The translations under genes were made by a program, and so were the position numbers. Shown piece after piece: positions 26,630 through 34,710 of a stretch of 64,000 nt of DNA (position 1 is the stretch's first letter; every line of letters starts with the position of its first letter). This DNA is from Flavihumibacter stibioxidans (GTDB lineage: Bacteria > Bacteroidota > Bacteroidia > Chitinophagales > Chitinophagaceae), in the NCBI RefSeq assembly GCF_014332695.1, contig NZ_MBUA01000001.1:1426001-1490000 (forward strand). The letters run 5' to 3'. The notes below the pieces were generated by a model. The model was not told the origin of the DNA and ran no database searches. It worked only from the letters and a program-made list of their open reading frames with translations.

Positions 26630-27856
26630 ATGAGCTTCATCAACCTGTTAAAAATAGCCCTCAGGGCACTCCGGAGAAACAAACTCCGGGCCTTCCTGAC
26701 CATGCTGGGAATCATCATTGGAGTGGGCGCTGTAATCACCATGATGTCTATCGGCGAAGGCTCCAAAAAAAGTATTGAATCCACGTTCTCCAGCATGGGT
26801 ACCAATATGATCACCATCAGGCCTTACAGCAATATTCCCATGCCGGGTGGGGTGAGGATGGGCTCTTCCAATATCCAGACCCTGACATTGAACGATGTTG
26901 AAAAAATTGGTGAGGAAGTAAAAAACATTTCTGCCCTATCACCCGGATTAGCAAGTGGCGGACAGGCCATCCGGGGATCTAAAAACTGGCCGACTTCCAT
27001 ACAGGGCGTGGGGCCGGACTATTTATCCATCAGAAAACTGGAAATAGCCAGTGGCTCCAATTTTAATGAGGAGCATATCAAATCCTTCGCGAAAGTTTGC
27101 GTCATCGGGCAGACAGTCGTGAAGAATCTTTTTGAGGCTGGAGAAAATCCGGTAGGACAAATCATCCGGTTTGGGAAAATCCCTTTCCAGGTCATCGGCG
27201 TACTGGCGGCAAAGGGACAGAACACATTTGGCCAGGACCAGGATGATATCATCGTTGCGCCCTATACCACCATCATGAAGCGGATCTCCGCCACCATTTA
27301 TTTGCAGAATATTTATGTATCTGCTGTCAGTGAAGATCTTTCCAATTTGGTGACGGATGATATAATCAGGACCATGAGGGCAAGTCACAAATTGAGAACG
27401 GGACAGGCAAATGATTTTGATGTTCGCACCCAGGCCGAACTGATCAGCAACATGAGTTCCACCAGCAATATGATGACGACACTGCTGACGGCGGTTGCAG
27501 CCATTTCGCTGGTGATCGGGGGTATTGGAATCATGAATATCATGTACGTATCCGTAACCGAAAGAACCAGGGAAATAGGGCTTCGCATGTCTATCGGCGC
27601 CAAAGGCAGGGATATATTATTGCAGTTCCTTACCGAAGCCATCATCATCAGCATCACCGGTGGATTGATTGGGGTACTCCTGGGAGTAACAGCCTCCTGG
27701 TTTGTTTCGCGTTTCCTTAACTGGCCCACCATCATCAGCGAATCATCCATGGTGATATCCTTCTTCGTCTGTGTATTCACGGGAGTATTTTTCGGATATT
27801 ATCCTGCCATCAAGGCAGCTTCCCTTGACCCCATTGATGCGTTGAGGTACGAGTAA
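26630..27856 (+). CDS. MacB-type ABC transporter permease
   Basis: A 408-residue permease of the MacB/FtsX family. The first helix lies near the N-terminus (LRAFLTMLGIIIGVGAVITMMSI) and is followed by a large periplasmic MacB_PCD domain (about residues 50-270). Three C-terminal helices come next, the first containing GIGIMNIMYVSVTERTREIGLRMSIGAKGRDI, the best conserved stretch of the family. With the adaptor and TolC it would export macrolides, lipopeptides, siderophores or peptides; the substrate cannot be told. Confidence 0.92.
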   Translation: MSFINLLKIALRALRRNKLRAFLTMLGIIIGVGAVITMMSIGEGSKKSIESTFSSMGTNMITIRPYSNIPMPGGVRMGSSNIQTLTLNDVEKIGEEVKNISALSPGLASGGQAIRGSKNWPTSIQGVGPDYLSIRKLEIASGSNFNEEHIKSFAKVCVIGQTVVKNLFEAGENPVGQIIRFGKIPFQVIGVLAAKGQNTFGQDQDDIIVAPYTTIMKRISATIYLQNIYVSAVSEDLSNLVTDDIIRTMRASHKLRTGQANDFDVRTQAELISNMSSTSNMMTTLLTAVAAISLVIGGIGIMNIMYVSVTERTREIGLRMSIGAKGRDILLQFLTEAIIISITGGLIGVLLGVTASWFVSRFLNWPTIISESSMVISFFVCVFTGVFFGYYPAIKAASLDPIDALRYE

Positions 27857-27889
27857 TCTGCAGGTGTGCAAAGCTTCCGCAACAACATA

Positions 27890-28987
27890 CTAGGAGGTTT
27901 TAGGATACCGGTGAACCAGACGCAGTCGGATATGAGGTATGGCCCCGGCCAGTACAAGGATGCCACCGCTTAACACCAGCACAAGCGGCCTGGTGAAAAC
28001 CTCCCCTGAAGATAAAATTCCAAGGATGATGCCGGTGGATAATGGAAGGGAGAATGCCAGCACCAGTACCGCCAGTTCGGGGTCAAAACTCCTGCTTTCC
28101 ACGGGCAGGCCTGATTGGTCTTCGCGCTGGTGGAATACCGTAATATGCGCAAGCGGCCAGAAACTGGCAGAGCTAAGCGGAACCACTACAGCCAGCAAAA
28201 TCATGGATGTATCACTGAGATGCATAACCGAAATGATGAATGCACTGAACAACATGGTAATACCGGCCCTCAACAGGAGTATGGACACCACCAGTTTTTT
28301 CCTGCTTTCCTTCCATTGTACGGCCAGTCCGATGAAAATCAGTACCAGCGGGGTCATAAGAGCGCTGGTTTTATCGGCGAGTTCAGCAAACGGGGAGGGC
28401 AGGGTATTGAAACGGATACCCGATAACAAAAGAATAACTGCCAGCAAAATCAGCATATTAACCGGCTCCTTAAGCAGGCTCAGCAACAGACTGCGGATTT
28501 TACCGGTGAAATTAACCGGCTCCCTGGCTCCATTTCCGAGGAACATATTCAGGGCCATGATATAGAGAAAGATGAGCACGAAGAATTTATTCCCAACATC
28601 TGCAAGGGCTGCAATGGCCAGTGGCTGTTCACCAAGGAATTCTGCAATAAAGGGAAAACAGGACAGTCCGGGCGCCAATGACGGAACCAGCATCATCAGC
28701 GTCCGGCTGTCGGCACTGTTTTTTTCCAACCCAAATAAAGGAAAGGCCAATGGTACGAGGTAATACAATAAAAGATTGAACAGCAGCATCAGCAGTGGCA
28801 CCACCAGCAGTGTGCTGTCCATTTCAATTTTCATGAGCGCGATAAAAATGGTGGAAGGAAGTGCAACAGAGAGAATAATTTCCTTTAAGCCGCCCAACGC
28901 TTCCTGTTTCCAGATACGGGTGCGTAACAGCATGCCAAGTGCAATCAGTAACAACAGTGTCATCGTTTTTTGCAAAGCCGGATTCAT
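27890..28987 (-). CDS. AEC-family transporter (auxin efflux carrier-like)
   Basis: An inner-membrane protein of about 365 residues with around ten helices in two halves, matching the AEC/permease family (malonate, auxin and other organic anion carriers). Conserved features include ALPSTIFIALMKIEMD in the first half and ALMTPLVLIFIGLAVQW after the cytoplasmic loop. I start at 28987 (MNPALQKTM) because the ATG overlaps the upstream aminotransferase stop by one base (TGATG), a translational-coupling arrangement. The longer frame to 29056 lies inside that gene. The coupling suggests it moves a substrate or product of the aminotransferase. Confidence 0.82.
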   Translation of the reverse strand: MNPALQKTMTLLLLIALGMLLRTRIWKQEALGGLKEIILSVALPSTIFIALMKIEMDSTLLVVPLLMLLFNLLLYYLVPLAFPLFGLEKNSADSRTLMMLVPSLAPGLSCFPFIAEFLGEQPLAIAALADVGNKFFVLIFLYIMALNMFLGNGAREPVNFTGKIRSLLLSLLKEPVNMLILLAVILLLSGIRFNTLPSPFAELADKTSALMTPLVLIFIGLAVQWKESRKKLVVSILLLRAGITMLFSAFIISVMHLSDTSMILLAVVVPLSSASFWPLAHITVFHQREDQSGLPVESRSFDPELAVLVLAFSLPLSTGIILGILSSGEVFTRPLVLVLSGGILVLAGAIPHIRLRLVHRYPKTS

Positions 28988-30171
28988 CAGCTGATGGATT
29001 TCAGGGTATTGACAAATAATTGCATTTCCTCCATGGTGCCAATGCTTACCCGGCACCAGGGCTTGTTTTTGATTTCAAAAGCCCGGACCCCGACTCCACC
29101 GGCTGTCATCAACTCAAGGAAAGTCTTGCCTGGCTTGCGGATAGGGAAAAGCACAAAATTTGTATGAGAGTTAATATACTGGTACCCAAGTTTATCCAGT
29201 TCAGCATAAAGCCAATTTTTAGTGGCCAGGTTTCTTTCTATTGTCATGGACTGAAATGCGCCATCATCCAGGCTTGCACTTGCAGCGAATATGGAGGTGT
29301 ACGCAATACCCATCCCTCCGCGGGTAATCTGGTCAATGGATTCAAGAAATGAAGGCAGTGCCGCTATATACCCCACACGTATACCCGCCAATCCCATGAC
29401 CTTGGAAAAGGTACGGGCAATGATTACATTTTTGTTCTTTGCCAGCAGTGTCACCATGCTTTCAGTAGCTCCTGCATCTGCCAGCTCCATATATGCTTCG
29501 TCAATGAATACCGGTACTTTTTCAGATACCCTGGAGCAGAAATCATACAACTCCTTTCCTGAAGTAACTGCACCCGTCGGGTTATTGGGATTACAGATAT
29601 AGACCAGCCTGGTATTGGCGTCGATGGCAGCTTCCATGGCTGAAAGATCATGTGACCAGTCGGATTTGCAGGGGATAGCCTTCCAGCCGGCGCCCACCGC
29701 CTTCGCCACATTAACCAGTGACATATAGGTGGGATCTGCGGACACAATATTTCCACCCTTCTGAAAACAAACCATTGCGACTTTTTCGAGCAAATCGGAC
29801 GAGCCTGGTCCCATCATGATATGATTGGCCGGTATACCTTCTTTTCCCGCAATTTTATTGATCAGGTCGAAAAGTTCTTTCCAGGCATAGCGGTTGCCCC
29901 GTCCAACAGAATGGATGACCGCCTGTTGTGCGGAATAGGAAGGGCCATAGGGATTTTCATTGGCGTTGAGTTTTGCTTTCAGTTCAGCCACCATGGAAGA
30001 AAATGGCGGCCGGGCTGGCAAAATCTCACGAACAAGGGGGCTCCTTGTTATTCGACCCTGTTTATCCGGCGCCGGCGTCATGTCAGCAAATGCACCCAGT
30101 GGAAGGGAAGACAGTCCGGCTGCTGCGCCTAAGGAATAAAAACCTGATTTCAGTAATTGTCGGCGATCCAT
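28987..30171 (-). CDS. Exported PLP-dependent aminotransferase (histidinol-phosphate aminotransferase-like)
   Basis: A 394-residue class I/II aminotransferase with a twin-arginine signal at the N-terminus: DRRQLLKSGFYSLGAAAGLS, followed by a small-residue cleavage region near ADM. The PLP lysine lies in ARTFSKVMGLAGIRVGY, the cofactor aspartate and tyrosine in PVFIDEAYMEL, and the cofactor-contact asparagine in CNPNNPTGAV. The fold is closest to HisC, but there is no his operon here. Export by Tat as a folded, PLP-loaded enzyme is the natural reading. Its gene overlaps the AEC transporter by one base. Confidence 0.85.
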   Translation of the reverse strand: MDRRQLLKSGFYSLGAAAGLSSLPLGAFADMTPAPDKQGRITRSPLVREILPARPPFSSMVAELKAKLNANENPYGPSYSAQQAVIHSVGRGNRYAWKELFDLINKIAGKEGIPANHIMMGPGSSDLLEKVAMVCFQKGGNIVSADPTYMSLVNVAKAVGAGWKAIPCKSDWSHDLSAMEAAIDANTRLVYICNPNNPTGAVTSGKELYDFCSRVSEKVPVFIDEAYMELADAGATESMVTLLAKNKNVIIARTFSKVMGLAGIRVGYIAALPSFLESIDQITRGGMGIAYTSIFAASASLDDGAFQSMTIERNLATKNWLYAELDKLGYQYINSHTNFVLFPIRKPGKTFLELMTAGGVGVRAFEIKNKPWCRVSIGTMEEMQLFVNTLKSIS

Positions 30172-30186
30172 ATTTCATGTTTTGGT

Positions 30187-30212
30187 TATCGTGTTACTAA
30201 TGATTCACGATA
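30187..30212. promoter_or_regulatory. Spaced inverted repeat upstream of the aminotransferase
   Basis: TATCGTG (30187-30193) and CACGATA (30206-30212) form a 7-bp inverted repeat with a 12-nt spacer, 16 nt upstream of the aminotransferase start. An operator is possible; no known consensus is matched. Confidence 0.3.
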
Positions 30213-30391
30213 TGGCATAACATGGCACTATGGGTGCGCCTGATAAATAAATCGTTGAGGAAAGTTGCGGGTAGCTCCACTAATTTAATGAAAAAAAATG
30301 ATTCCGGTTTTTAAACCTTCTTCGCAAATGGTAGTTTTATTTAATGTTGCGTTCCCAACTCAACACCAGTTCATCATTAAACCTAAGCGTA

Positions 30392-31156
30392 ATGAAGAAA
30401 ACTCTTTTATTCACAGCGATCAGCCAGGCAGTGCTGGTCTTTACCGGATGTAAAACAACCCACACGCCCGCTGTCACAGGGGACAATAGTATGACATCCC
30501 TTGACTGGAGCGGAACTTATTCCGGCATCCTGCCCTGTGCAGATTGCGATGGAATTGAAACCCTGGTCCAGCTCAACCCCGACAAAACCTACACCCTTAA
30601 AAGGAAGTACCTGGGAAAATCGGACAAAGTGTATTCCGGCTCCGGCACTTTCAGCTGGAATAAAGAAGGAAGTCGGATAACCCTGTCGGGTGACAAACCC
30701 GGTATCTACCAGGTGGGCGAAAACAAACTGGTTCATCTCGATGGGGACGGGAATAAAATAACCGGCCAACTCGCCGAAAAATATTTGCTCATGAAACAGT
30801 TGAACGGACTCACAGAAAAATACTGGAAGCTTACCGAACTGATGGGCAAACCCGTTACGAAATCAGCCACTATGGCGCGGGAACCTCACCTGATCCTGCG
30901 TACGGAGGGAAACCGCGTAAATGCACATGGTGGCTGTAATTCCCTCATGGGTACTTATGAACTAATGCCGGAAAACAGGATCAGTTTCGGCCAGATGGCC
31001 GGAACCCTGATGGCCTGTCCTGATATGACGGTAGAGGACCAGCTGAAAAAAGTACTGGAAATGGCGGATAATTATAACCTGGATGGCGACAAACTGGTGC
31101 TGAACCGTGCAAAAATGGCGCCTCTTGCCAGGTTTGAAGCGGTTTACCTGAGATAA
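30392..31156 (+). CDS. NlpE-N / META two-domain lipoprotein
   Basis: A lipoprotein of about 254 residues. The start at 30392 gives a signal peptide with a lipobox ending at cysteine 20 (VFTGC); an ATG 48 nt upstream is less likely. Residues 37-125 form an NlpE N-terminal-like domain with the diagnostic GILPCADCDGIET motif (cysteines 49 and 52). Residues 133-250 form a META domain (YWKLTELMGKPV, AHGGCNSLMGTYEL, GTLMACPDM). NlpE activates the Cpx envelope response to copper or surface contact in E. coli, and META occurs in HslJ-type stress proteins. Here it is probably an outer-membrane stress or metal-binding lipoprotein; signalling is not established. Confidence 0.85.
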   Translation: MKKTLLFTAISQAVLVFTGCKTTHTPAVTGDNSMTSLDWSGTYSGILPCADCDGIETLVQLNPDKTYTLKRKYLGKSDKVYSGSGTFSWNKEGSRITLSGDKPGIYQVGENKLVHLDGDGNKITGQLAEKYLLMKQLNGLTEKYWKLTELMGKPVTKSATMAREPHLILRTEGNRVNAHGGCNSLMGTYELMPENRISFGQMAGTLMACPDMTVEDQLKKVLEMADNYNLDGDKLVLNRAKMAPLARFEAVYLR

Positions 31157-31240
31157 TATCTAATTACCCGCAATTACACACATGATTTTCGTTGTGATAA
31201 CCACTGTTAATGGTCATAACGCATGATGATTATGCTTATA

Positions 31241-31256
31241 TGTGATTTGGGTCACA
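31241..31256. promoter_or_regulatory. CRP-type palindrome upstream of the FadL-like gene
   Basis: TGTGA-TTTGGG-TCACA at 31241-31256, identical in both half-sites and spacing to the E. coli CRP core consensus. It lies 72 nt before the start codon of the FadL-like channel. A Crp/Fnr regulator is encoded at 44393, but no link between the two is shown. Confidence 0.5.
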
Positions 31257-31328
31257 CAGGCCCTTTGGGTTGATTATTAGCTTTAACAAGCTGTTAATTA
31301 AAGGACAGTTTCCTAAAACTCGACGATT

Positions 31329-32618
31329 ATGAAAAAGTTATTATCACTATCAGTGCTGGCTTTTTTACCCGTACTGCTTTTTTCCCAGGTGGGCCATATC
31401 ATGCAGGGAATTGGTGCCCATAACATGTCTATGGGCGGTGCTGCCACAGGTCAGCCACTTGATATCAATGGTGCGTTGAACTGGAACCCCGCAGGAATAT
31501 CAGCCTTTAACAAAAAAATATTCTCCGCCAATGCTGGTTTGTTCTTTTCTTCTCCGGAATTATCATCCACAGTACCTACCGAAGAAGGCCCCTTCAGCGG
31601 AGTTACAAAGGATGACCGCGGTGTGTCTGTGATGCCTGCACTCGCTATGGTATGGGGTAAAGAAAACAGCAAGCATACATTTGGCGTGTCAGCTTTCGGT
31701 ATCAGTGGATTTGGGGTAACCTTCCCTGAAAACATGAACAACCCGATCAATATGCCACAGCAATACGGTGGTTTTGGCCGGCTTCAGTCCGACTACATGC
31801 TGATGCAGGTGGGCTTTACCTATGCTTACGAAGTTTCAGACAAGTTTTCCATCGGTATCGCACCCACTTTTAACTATGGTGCACTTGAACTTGAACCCAA
31901 TCCCCTGGCATCACCTGATCCTGAAAAGGGCTATCCCATCAGCGATAAAGCAGGTGCACTCGGATTTGGCAGTCAGGTGGGCGTATTCTATAATTCGGGA
32001 ATGGGACTGAAACTGGGTGCTTCCTATAAAACACAGCAGTTCTTTGGTGAAATGGATTTTGAAAACACTTACCTGGATGGAAGCAGGGCGCCCAATGTAA
32101 AATTCAAAATGAATTATCCGGCTATATTATCAGTAGGTGTAGGTTACTCCAAAGATATGTTTGATGTGGCAGTGGACTACCGGTATGTCGACTACAAAAA
32201 CACAGATGGATTCTCTGAAAAGGGCTGGACACAAACAGCTTCTGTAAAAGGATTTGGCTGGGAAAATATTTCAATTGTATCAGCCGGCATCCAATATAAG
32301 GGAATCAGCAAGTTCCCACTGAGGGCGGGTTATACATTCAGCTCCAACCCGATCAAGGAAGAACTGGCTTTCTTCTCAACCCCGGCAACCGCCGTTATTA
32401 AACACGCCTTCCAGTTTGGATTTGGCTATGAGATCTCCGACCGCTTCACCCTCAATGCCGCCTACCACCATGGTACCAGCTCAGGGGAAACAAGTGGTCC
32501 ATTACTCCACCCAATGATGATCAGTTCATCCAACCCTTACGGTGCGATCCCGAACAGCAATGTTTCTTATAAGATGAGTACCGACCTGGTCATGCTGGGA
32601 ATTAACTATTCTTTCTGA
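31329..32618 (+). CDS. FadL/OmpP1-family outer-membrane channel
   Basis: A 429-residue outer-membrane protein of the OmpP1/FadL family (hydrophobic compound uptake). A signal peptide ends near LLFSQ. The mature N-terminus contains GIGAHNMSMGGAATGQPLDINGALNWNPAGIS, which forms the plug-like hatch typical of the family in Bacteroidota. The remainder is a barrel with repeated aromatic-glycine strands and ends in the terminal strand DLVMLGINYSF with a C-terminal phenylalanine for BAM recognition. It is monocistronic, with a hairpin 30 nt downstream. Confidence 0.88.
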   Translation: MKKLLSLSVLAFLPVLLFSQVGHIMQGIGAHNMSMGGAATGQPLDINGALNWNPAGISAFNKKIFSANAGLFFSSPELSSTVPTEEGPFSGVTKDDRGVSVMPALAMVWGKENSKHTFGVSAFGISGFGVTFPENMNNPINMPQQYGGFGRLQSDYMLMQVGFTYAYEVSDKFSIGIAPTFNYGALELEPNPLASPDPEKGYPISDKAGALGFGSQVGVFYNSGMGLKLGASYKTQQFFGEMDFENTYLDGSRAPNVKFKMNYPAILSVGVGYSKDMFDVAVDYRYVDYKNTDGFSEKGWTQTASVKGFGWENISIVSAGIQYKGISKFPLRAGYTFSSNPIKEELAFFSTPATAVIKHAFQFGFGYEISDRFTLNAAYHHGTSSGETSGPLLHPMMISSSNPYGAIPNSNVSYKMSTDLVMLGINYSF

Positions 32619-32648
32619 CAGATATTTCAAGGTCACGATAGCACAACA

Positions 32649-32685
32649 AAATGGCTGGGTGAATATCCCAGCCATTTGCATTTTA
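32649..32685. terminator. Probable bidirectional terminator
   Basis: An 11-bp perfect stem (32649-32659 with 32667-32677), a 7-nt loop and a moderately T-rich tail. It lies between the FadL-like gene and a small minus-strand reading frame. Confidence 0.7.
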
Positions 32686-32724
32686 TATTTCCCCGTACTG
32701 AAAATTCCTGCAGTTGCAGGTGGA

Positions 32725-32946
32725 TTAAAGTATATCCAATACCATGCTGCCCAGAGGGGAGCCGGTCAGGACTTCAGGTTCGGTCTCGCTCTTTTTGGCA
32801 GGAACAGCCTCCTGCGGAGCCTGTTGGGATTCGCATTTCACAACAAGTTTCAGATCCAGGCTTCTTCTTTCCATTAATGGGATGGAGCCTCCTGAAAAGA
32901 CGCTACACAGGAGTAATAAAAGCTGTATGGAAAAAAGGCGAAGCAT
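32725..32946 (-). CDS. Possible small secreted protein, 73 residues
   Basis: A short frame downstream of the MarR gene on the same strand (23-nt gap). It begins with a convincing signal peptide (MLRLFSIQLLLLLCSVFSGG) followed by a short polar tail containing QQAPQEAVPAKKSETEPE. A terminator-like hairpin lies just after it. It has no recognisable domain, and frames of similar length run on the other strand, so it may not be real. If expressed, it would be co-transcribed with the MarR regulator. Confidence 0.4.
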   Translation of the reverse strand: MLRLFSIQLLLLLCSVFSGGSIPLMERRSLDLKLVVKCESQQAPQEAVPAKKSETEPEVLTGSPLGSMVLDIL

Positions 32947-32969
32947 TGGAATAGGTTTAATGTTTCGGT

Positions 32970-33422
32970 TTAATGTTTGCAGTTTTCGGTAACCTGGTCG
33001 AGCATATTTTTGGCCAGCAGGATGGTATCCTCATCAATGTTTTTTAAAGCCCTTTTTCGGTTATTGTTAACCACCGGCTGCATGTCCCGAAGTGTTCCTT
33101 TTCCCTTATCCGTTACCGTTAGCTTTGCCATCCGCCTGTCTGTCTGGTGAACTGTTCTCTCCAGGTAGCCGGCTTTAACCAGCAACTCAATGATACGGGT
33201 TACAGATGCATTGTCCTTGAACACCATCCCGGCAAGATCCTGTTGCTTTATTCCGGGATTCTCCAGTAAAGCCTTCATCACCAGCCACTGGTCGATGGTA
33301 ATATCAAAACCATGGTCCCTGAGCTGCTTCTGGGCATACTGCCGATAGGTACGGATGGCCTTGTCGATACTATAAAAAATGACATCATTTAATTTACCGG
33401 CTACAGGAACTTTGCTTGACAT
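32970..33422 (-). CDS. MarR-family transcriptional regulator
   Basis: A 150-residue winged-helix regulator of the MarR family. The core is QWLVMKALLENPGIKQQDLAGMVFKDNASVTRIIELLVKAGYLERTVHQTDRRMAKLTVTDKG: the recognition helix lies in NASVTRIIELL and the wing in RTVHQTDRRM. It would bind DNA as a dimer and release it on binding a small phenolic or similar ligand. Its own promoter carries a palindrome (33431-33442) overlapping the -7 element, so autorepression is likely. The target genes outside this locus are unknown. Confidence 0.9.
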   Translation of the reverse strand: MSSKVPVAGKLNDVIFYSIDKAIRTYRQYAQKQLRDHGFDITIDQWLVMKALLENPGIKQQDLAGMVFKDNASVTRIIELLVKAGYLERTVHQTDRRMAKLTVTDKGKGTLRDMQPVVNNNRKRALKNIDEDTILLAKNMLDQVTENCKH

Positions 33423-33430
33423 TTCAATAA

Positions 33431-33469
33431 TTGATATATCAAATATATCAAAAAAAATAAACCTGCCAA
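33431..33469 (-). promoter_or_regulatory. marR promoter with embedded operator-like palindrome
   Basis: On the minus strand, TTTG (33470-33467) is followed after 19 nt by a perfect -7 element TATATTTG (33447-33440), 18 nt before the start codon at 33422. The 12-bp palindrome TTGATATATCAA (33431-33442) overlaps the -7 element and probable transcription start. This is the layout expected for autorepression by the MarR protein. Confidence 0.65.
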
Positions 33470-33512
33470 AAAAAATTACCGTTTTAACAGTGCCCGAAAT
33501 TGAAAGGGTGAA

Positions 33513-34637
33513 TCACCTGACTGCGACAGCTATCTTCGAATCTGCTGTGCCGTAATACAGGAACCACCTGCCTTTGAATGGAACCAGCCCTTCCAGGAAA
33601 CAGACATTGTTGACCTGGCCGGTGATTTCAAAAGGACGGTCGGGTTTGAAAAAATAATTTTCTGAGCGGTCAATTACCTTCATGGGTTCATTCGGGTCCA
33701 GCAAAACCTGGCCGGCAGCATAGGTTCCGGCCGGCAGGGAGGTATCACCATGTTTCGGGCTGTTCCTGCTATTGTAGAGGAAGATGATTCCCTTTTCAGT
33801 CAGCATAGCCGGGGGACCCGGTTCCACCAGATCACTGTCAAATTTCCCTTTGCGTGGGGCGAAAACAATTTTAAATGCTTCGTGCTTATTGGTGGAATCA
33901 TATTGTTTCCTGGCAGGATCTGTTTCCGGCACGGGCACCCAGTCGGTCAGGTTGTCTGAAGTTGCGGCGTAGATATTCGAATCACCCCAGTACATCCAGT
34001 ATTTGCCGTTGATTTTTGTGGCCACCAGCCTGTCTCCTTCCTGCTTTGTTATGATGGCGCCTGACTTAGACCAAAGGTTGACATACTTCCCTCCTTCTGC
34101 ATTCTTAAATACAGAACCATGTTTGGTCCAGTTGACAAGGTCCGTTGAACTGGCAATAAAGAGGCGGGCAGTGCTGCCATCATAAGTTGTGTAGGTCATG
34201 AAATAGCGACCGGTTTCATCTTCCACGATCCTCGGGTCTTCACAACCGCCTTCCCATTCATACTGTTTGTATTCGTCCTCCGCCGGAAACAAAACCGGGG
34301 TCTCCCGGCGGGTAAAATGCAATCCATCAGTACTCTCGGCAAGCCCTATGCGCGAAGTGCCCGCAAACCGGCCAATGGTATCTTCCGCACGATACAGGAG
34401 GTACACTTTGCCATCTTTTACCACGGCAGCGGGGTTGAACACATCTTTGTTCTCCCAGGGAATGGTCTTCTTCCAGATGGGGTCAGGAAAACTATCATTA
34501 TTGGGAACAAGGCAGGGATTTACCGTATCATCTTTTACAAATCCTGTCAGCATCCATGTATCATCAGCAACCTGTTTACAGGATGGCTGGAACAAGATCA
34601 TACCGAAAGAAAACAAACCCAGCAGATATTTTTTCAT
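33513..34637 (-). CDS. GH130-family glycosidase/phosphorylase lipoprotein
   Basis: A 374-residue lipoprotein (lipobox FQPSC, cysteine 20) with a five-bladed propeller of glycoside hydrolase family 130. The diagnostic stretch is EGGCEDPRIVEDETGRYFMTYT, in which the aspartate serves as general acid in mannoside phosphorylases. Further motifs are NPAAVVKDGKVYLLYRAED and LVEPGPPAMLTEKGIIFLYN. Family members act on beta-mannosides by phosphorolysis or hydrolysis; a lipidated exported enzyme favours hydrolysis because phosphorolysis needs cytoplasmic phosphate. It is the last gene of the LolA-like/sortilin-like run, 56 nt after the nearest gene. Confidence 0.82.
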   Translation of the reverse strand: MKKYLLGLFSFGMILFQPSCKQVADDTWMLTGFVKDDTVNPCLVPNNDSFPDPIWKKTIPWENKDVFNPAAVVKDGKVYLLYRAEDTIGRFAGTSRIGLAESTDGLHFTRRETPVLFPAEDEYKQYEWEGGCEDPRIVEDETGRYFMTYTTYDGSTARLFIASSTDLVNWTKHGSVFKNAEGGKYVNLWSKSGAIITKQEGDRLVATKINGKYWMYWGDSNIYAATSDNLTDWVPVPETDPARKQYDSTNKHEAFKIVFAPRKGKFDSDLVEPGPPAMLTEKGIIFLYNSRNSPKHGDTSLPAGTYAAGQVLLDPNEPMKVIDRSENYFFKPDRPFEITGQVNNVCFLEGLVPFKGRWFLYYGTADSKIAVAVR

Positions 34638-34682
34638 CTCGTAAAAATTAAAGCAATTAGGGCTCCGGTTCCCCGGAGCCCA

Positions 34683-34710
34683 TTCACTCTTGACTATTCA
34701 CCATTAACCC
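34683..34710. repeat. Heptamer array over the sortilin-like stop codon
   Basis: Four consecutive 7-nt units of the form TTNACNN (TTCACTC, TTGACTA, TTCACCA, TTAACCC). The array spans the stop codon of the sortilin-like gene at 34694-34696. Two similar arrays occur at 53386-53414 and 59797-59823. Confidence 0.5.

Noticed and set aside
30306-30317. The palindrome GGTTTTTAAACC upstream of the NlpE/META gene
   Set aside because: It is AT-rich and short, with no clear promoter elements around it. I do not list it as a feature.
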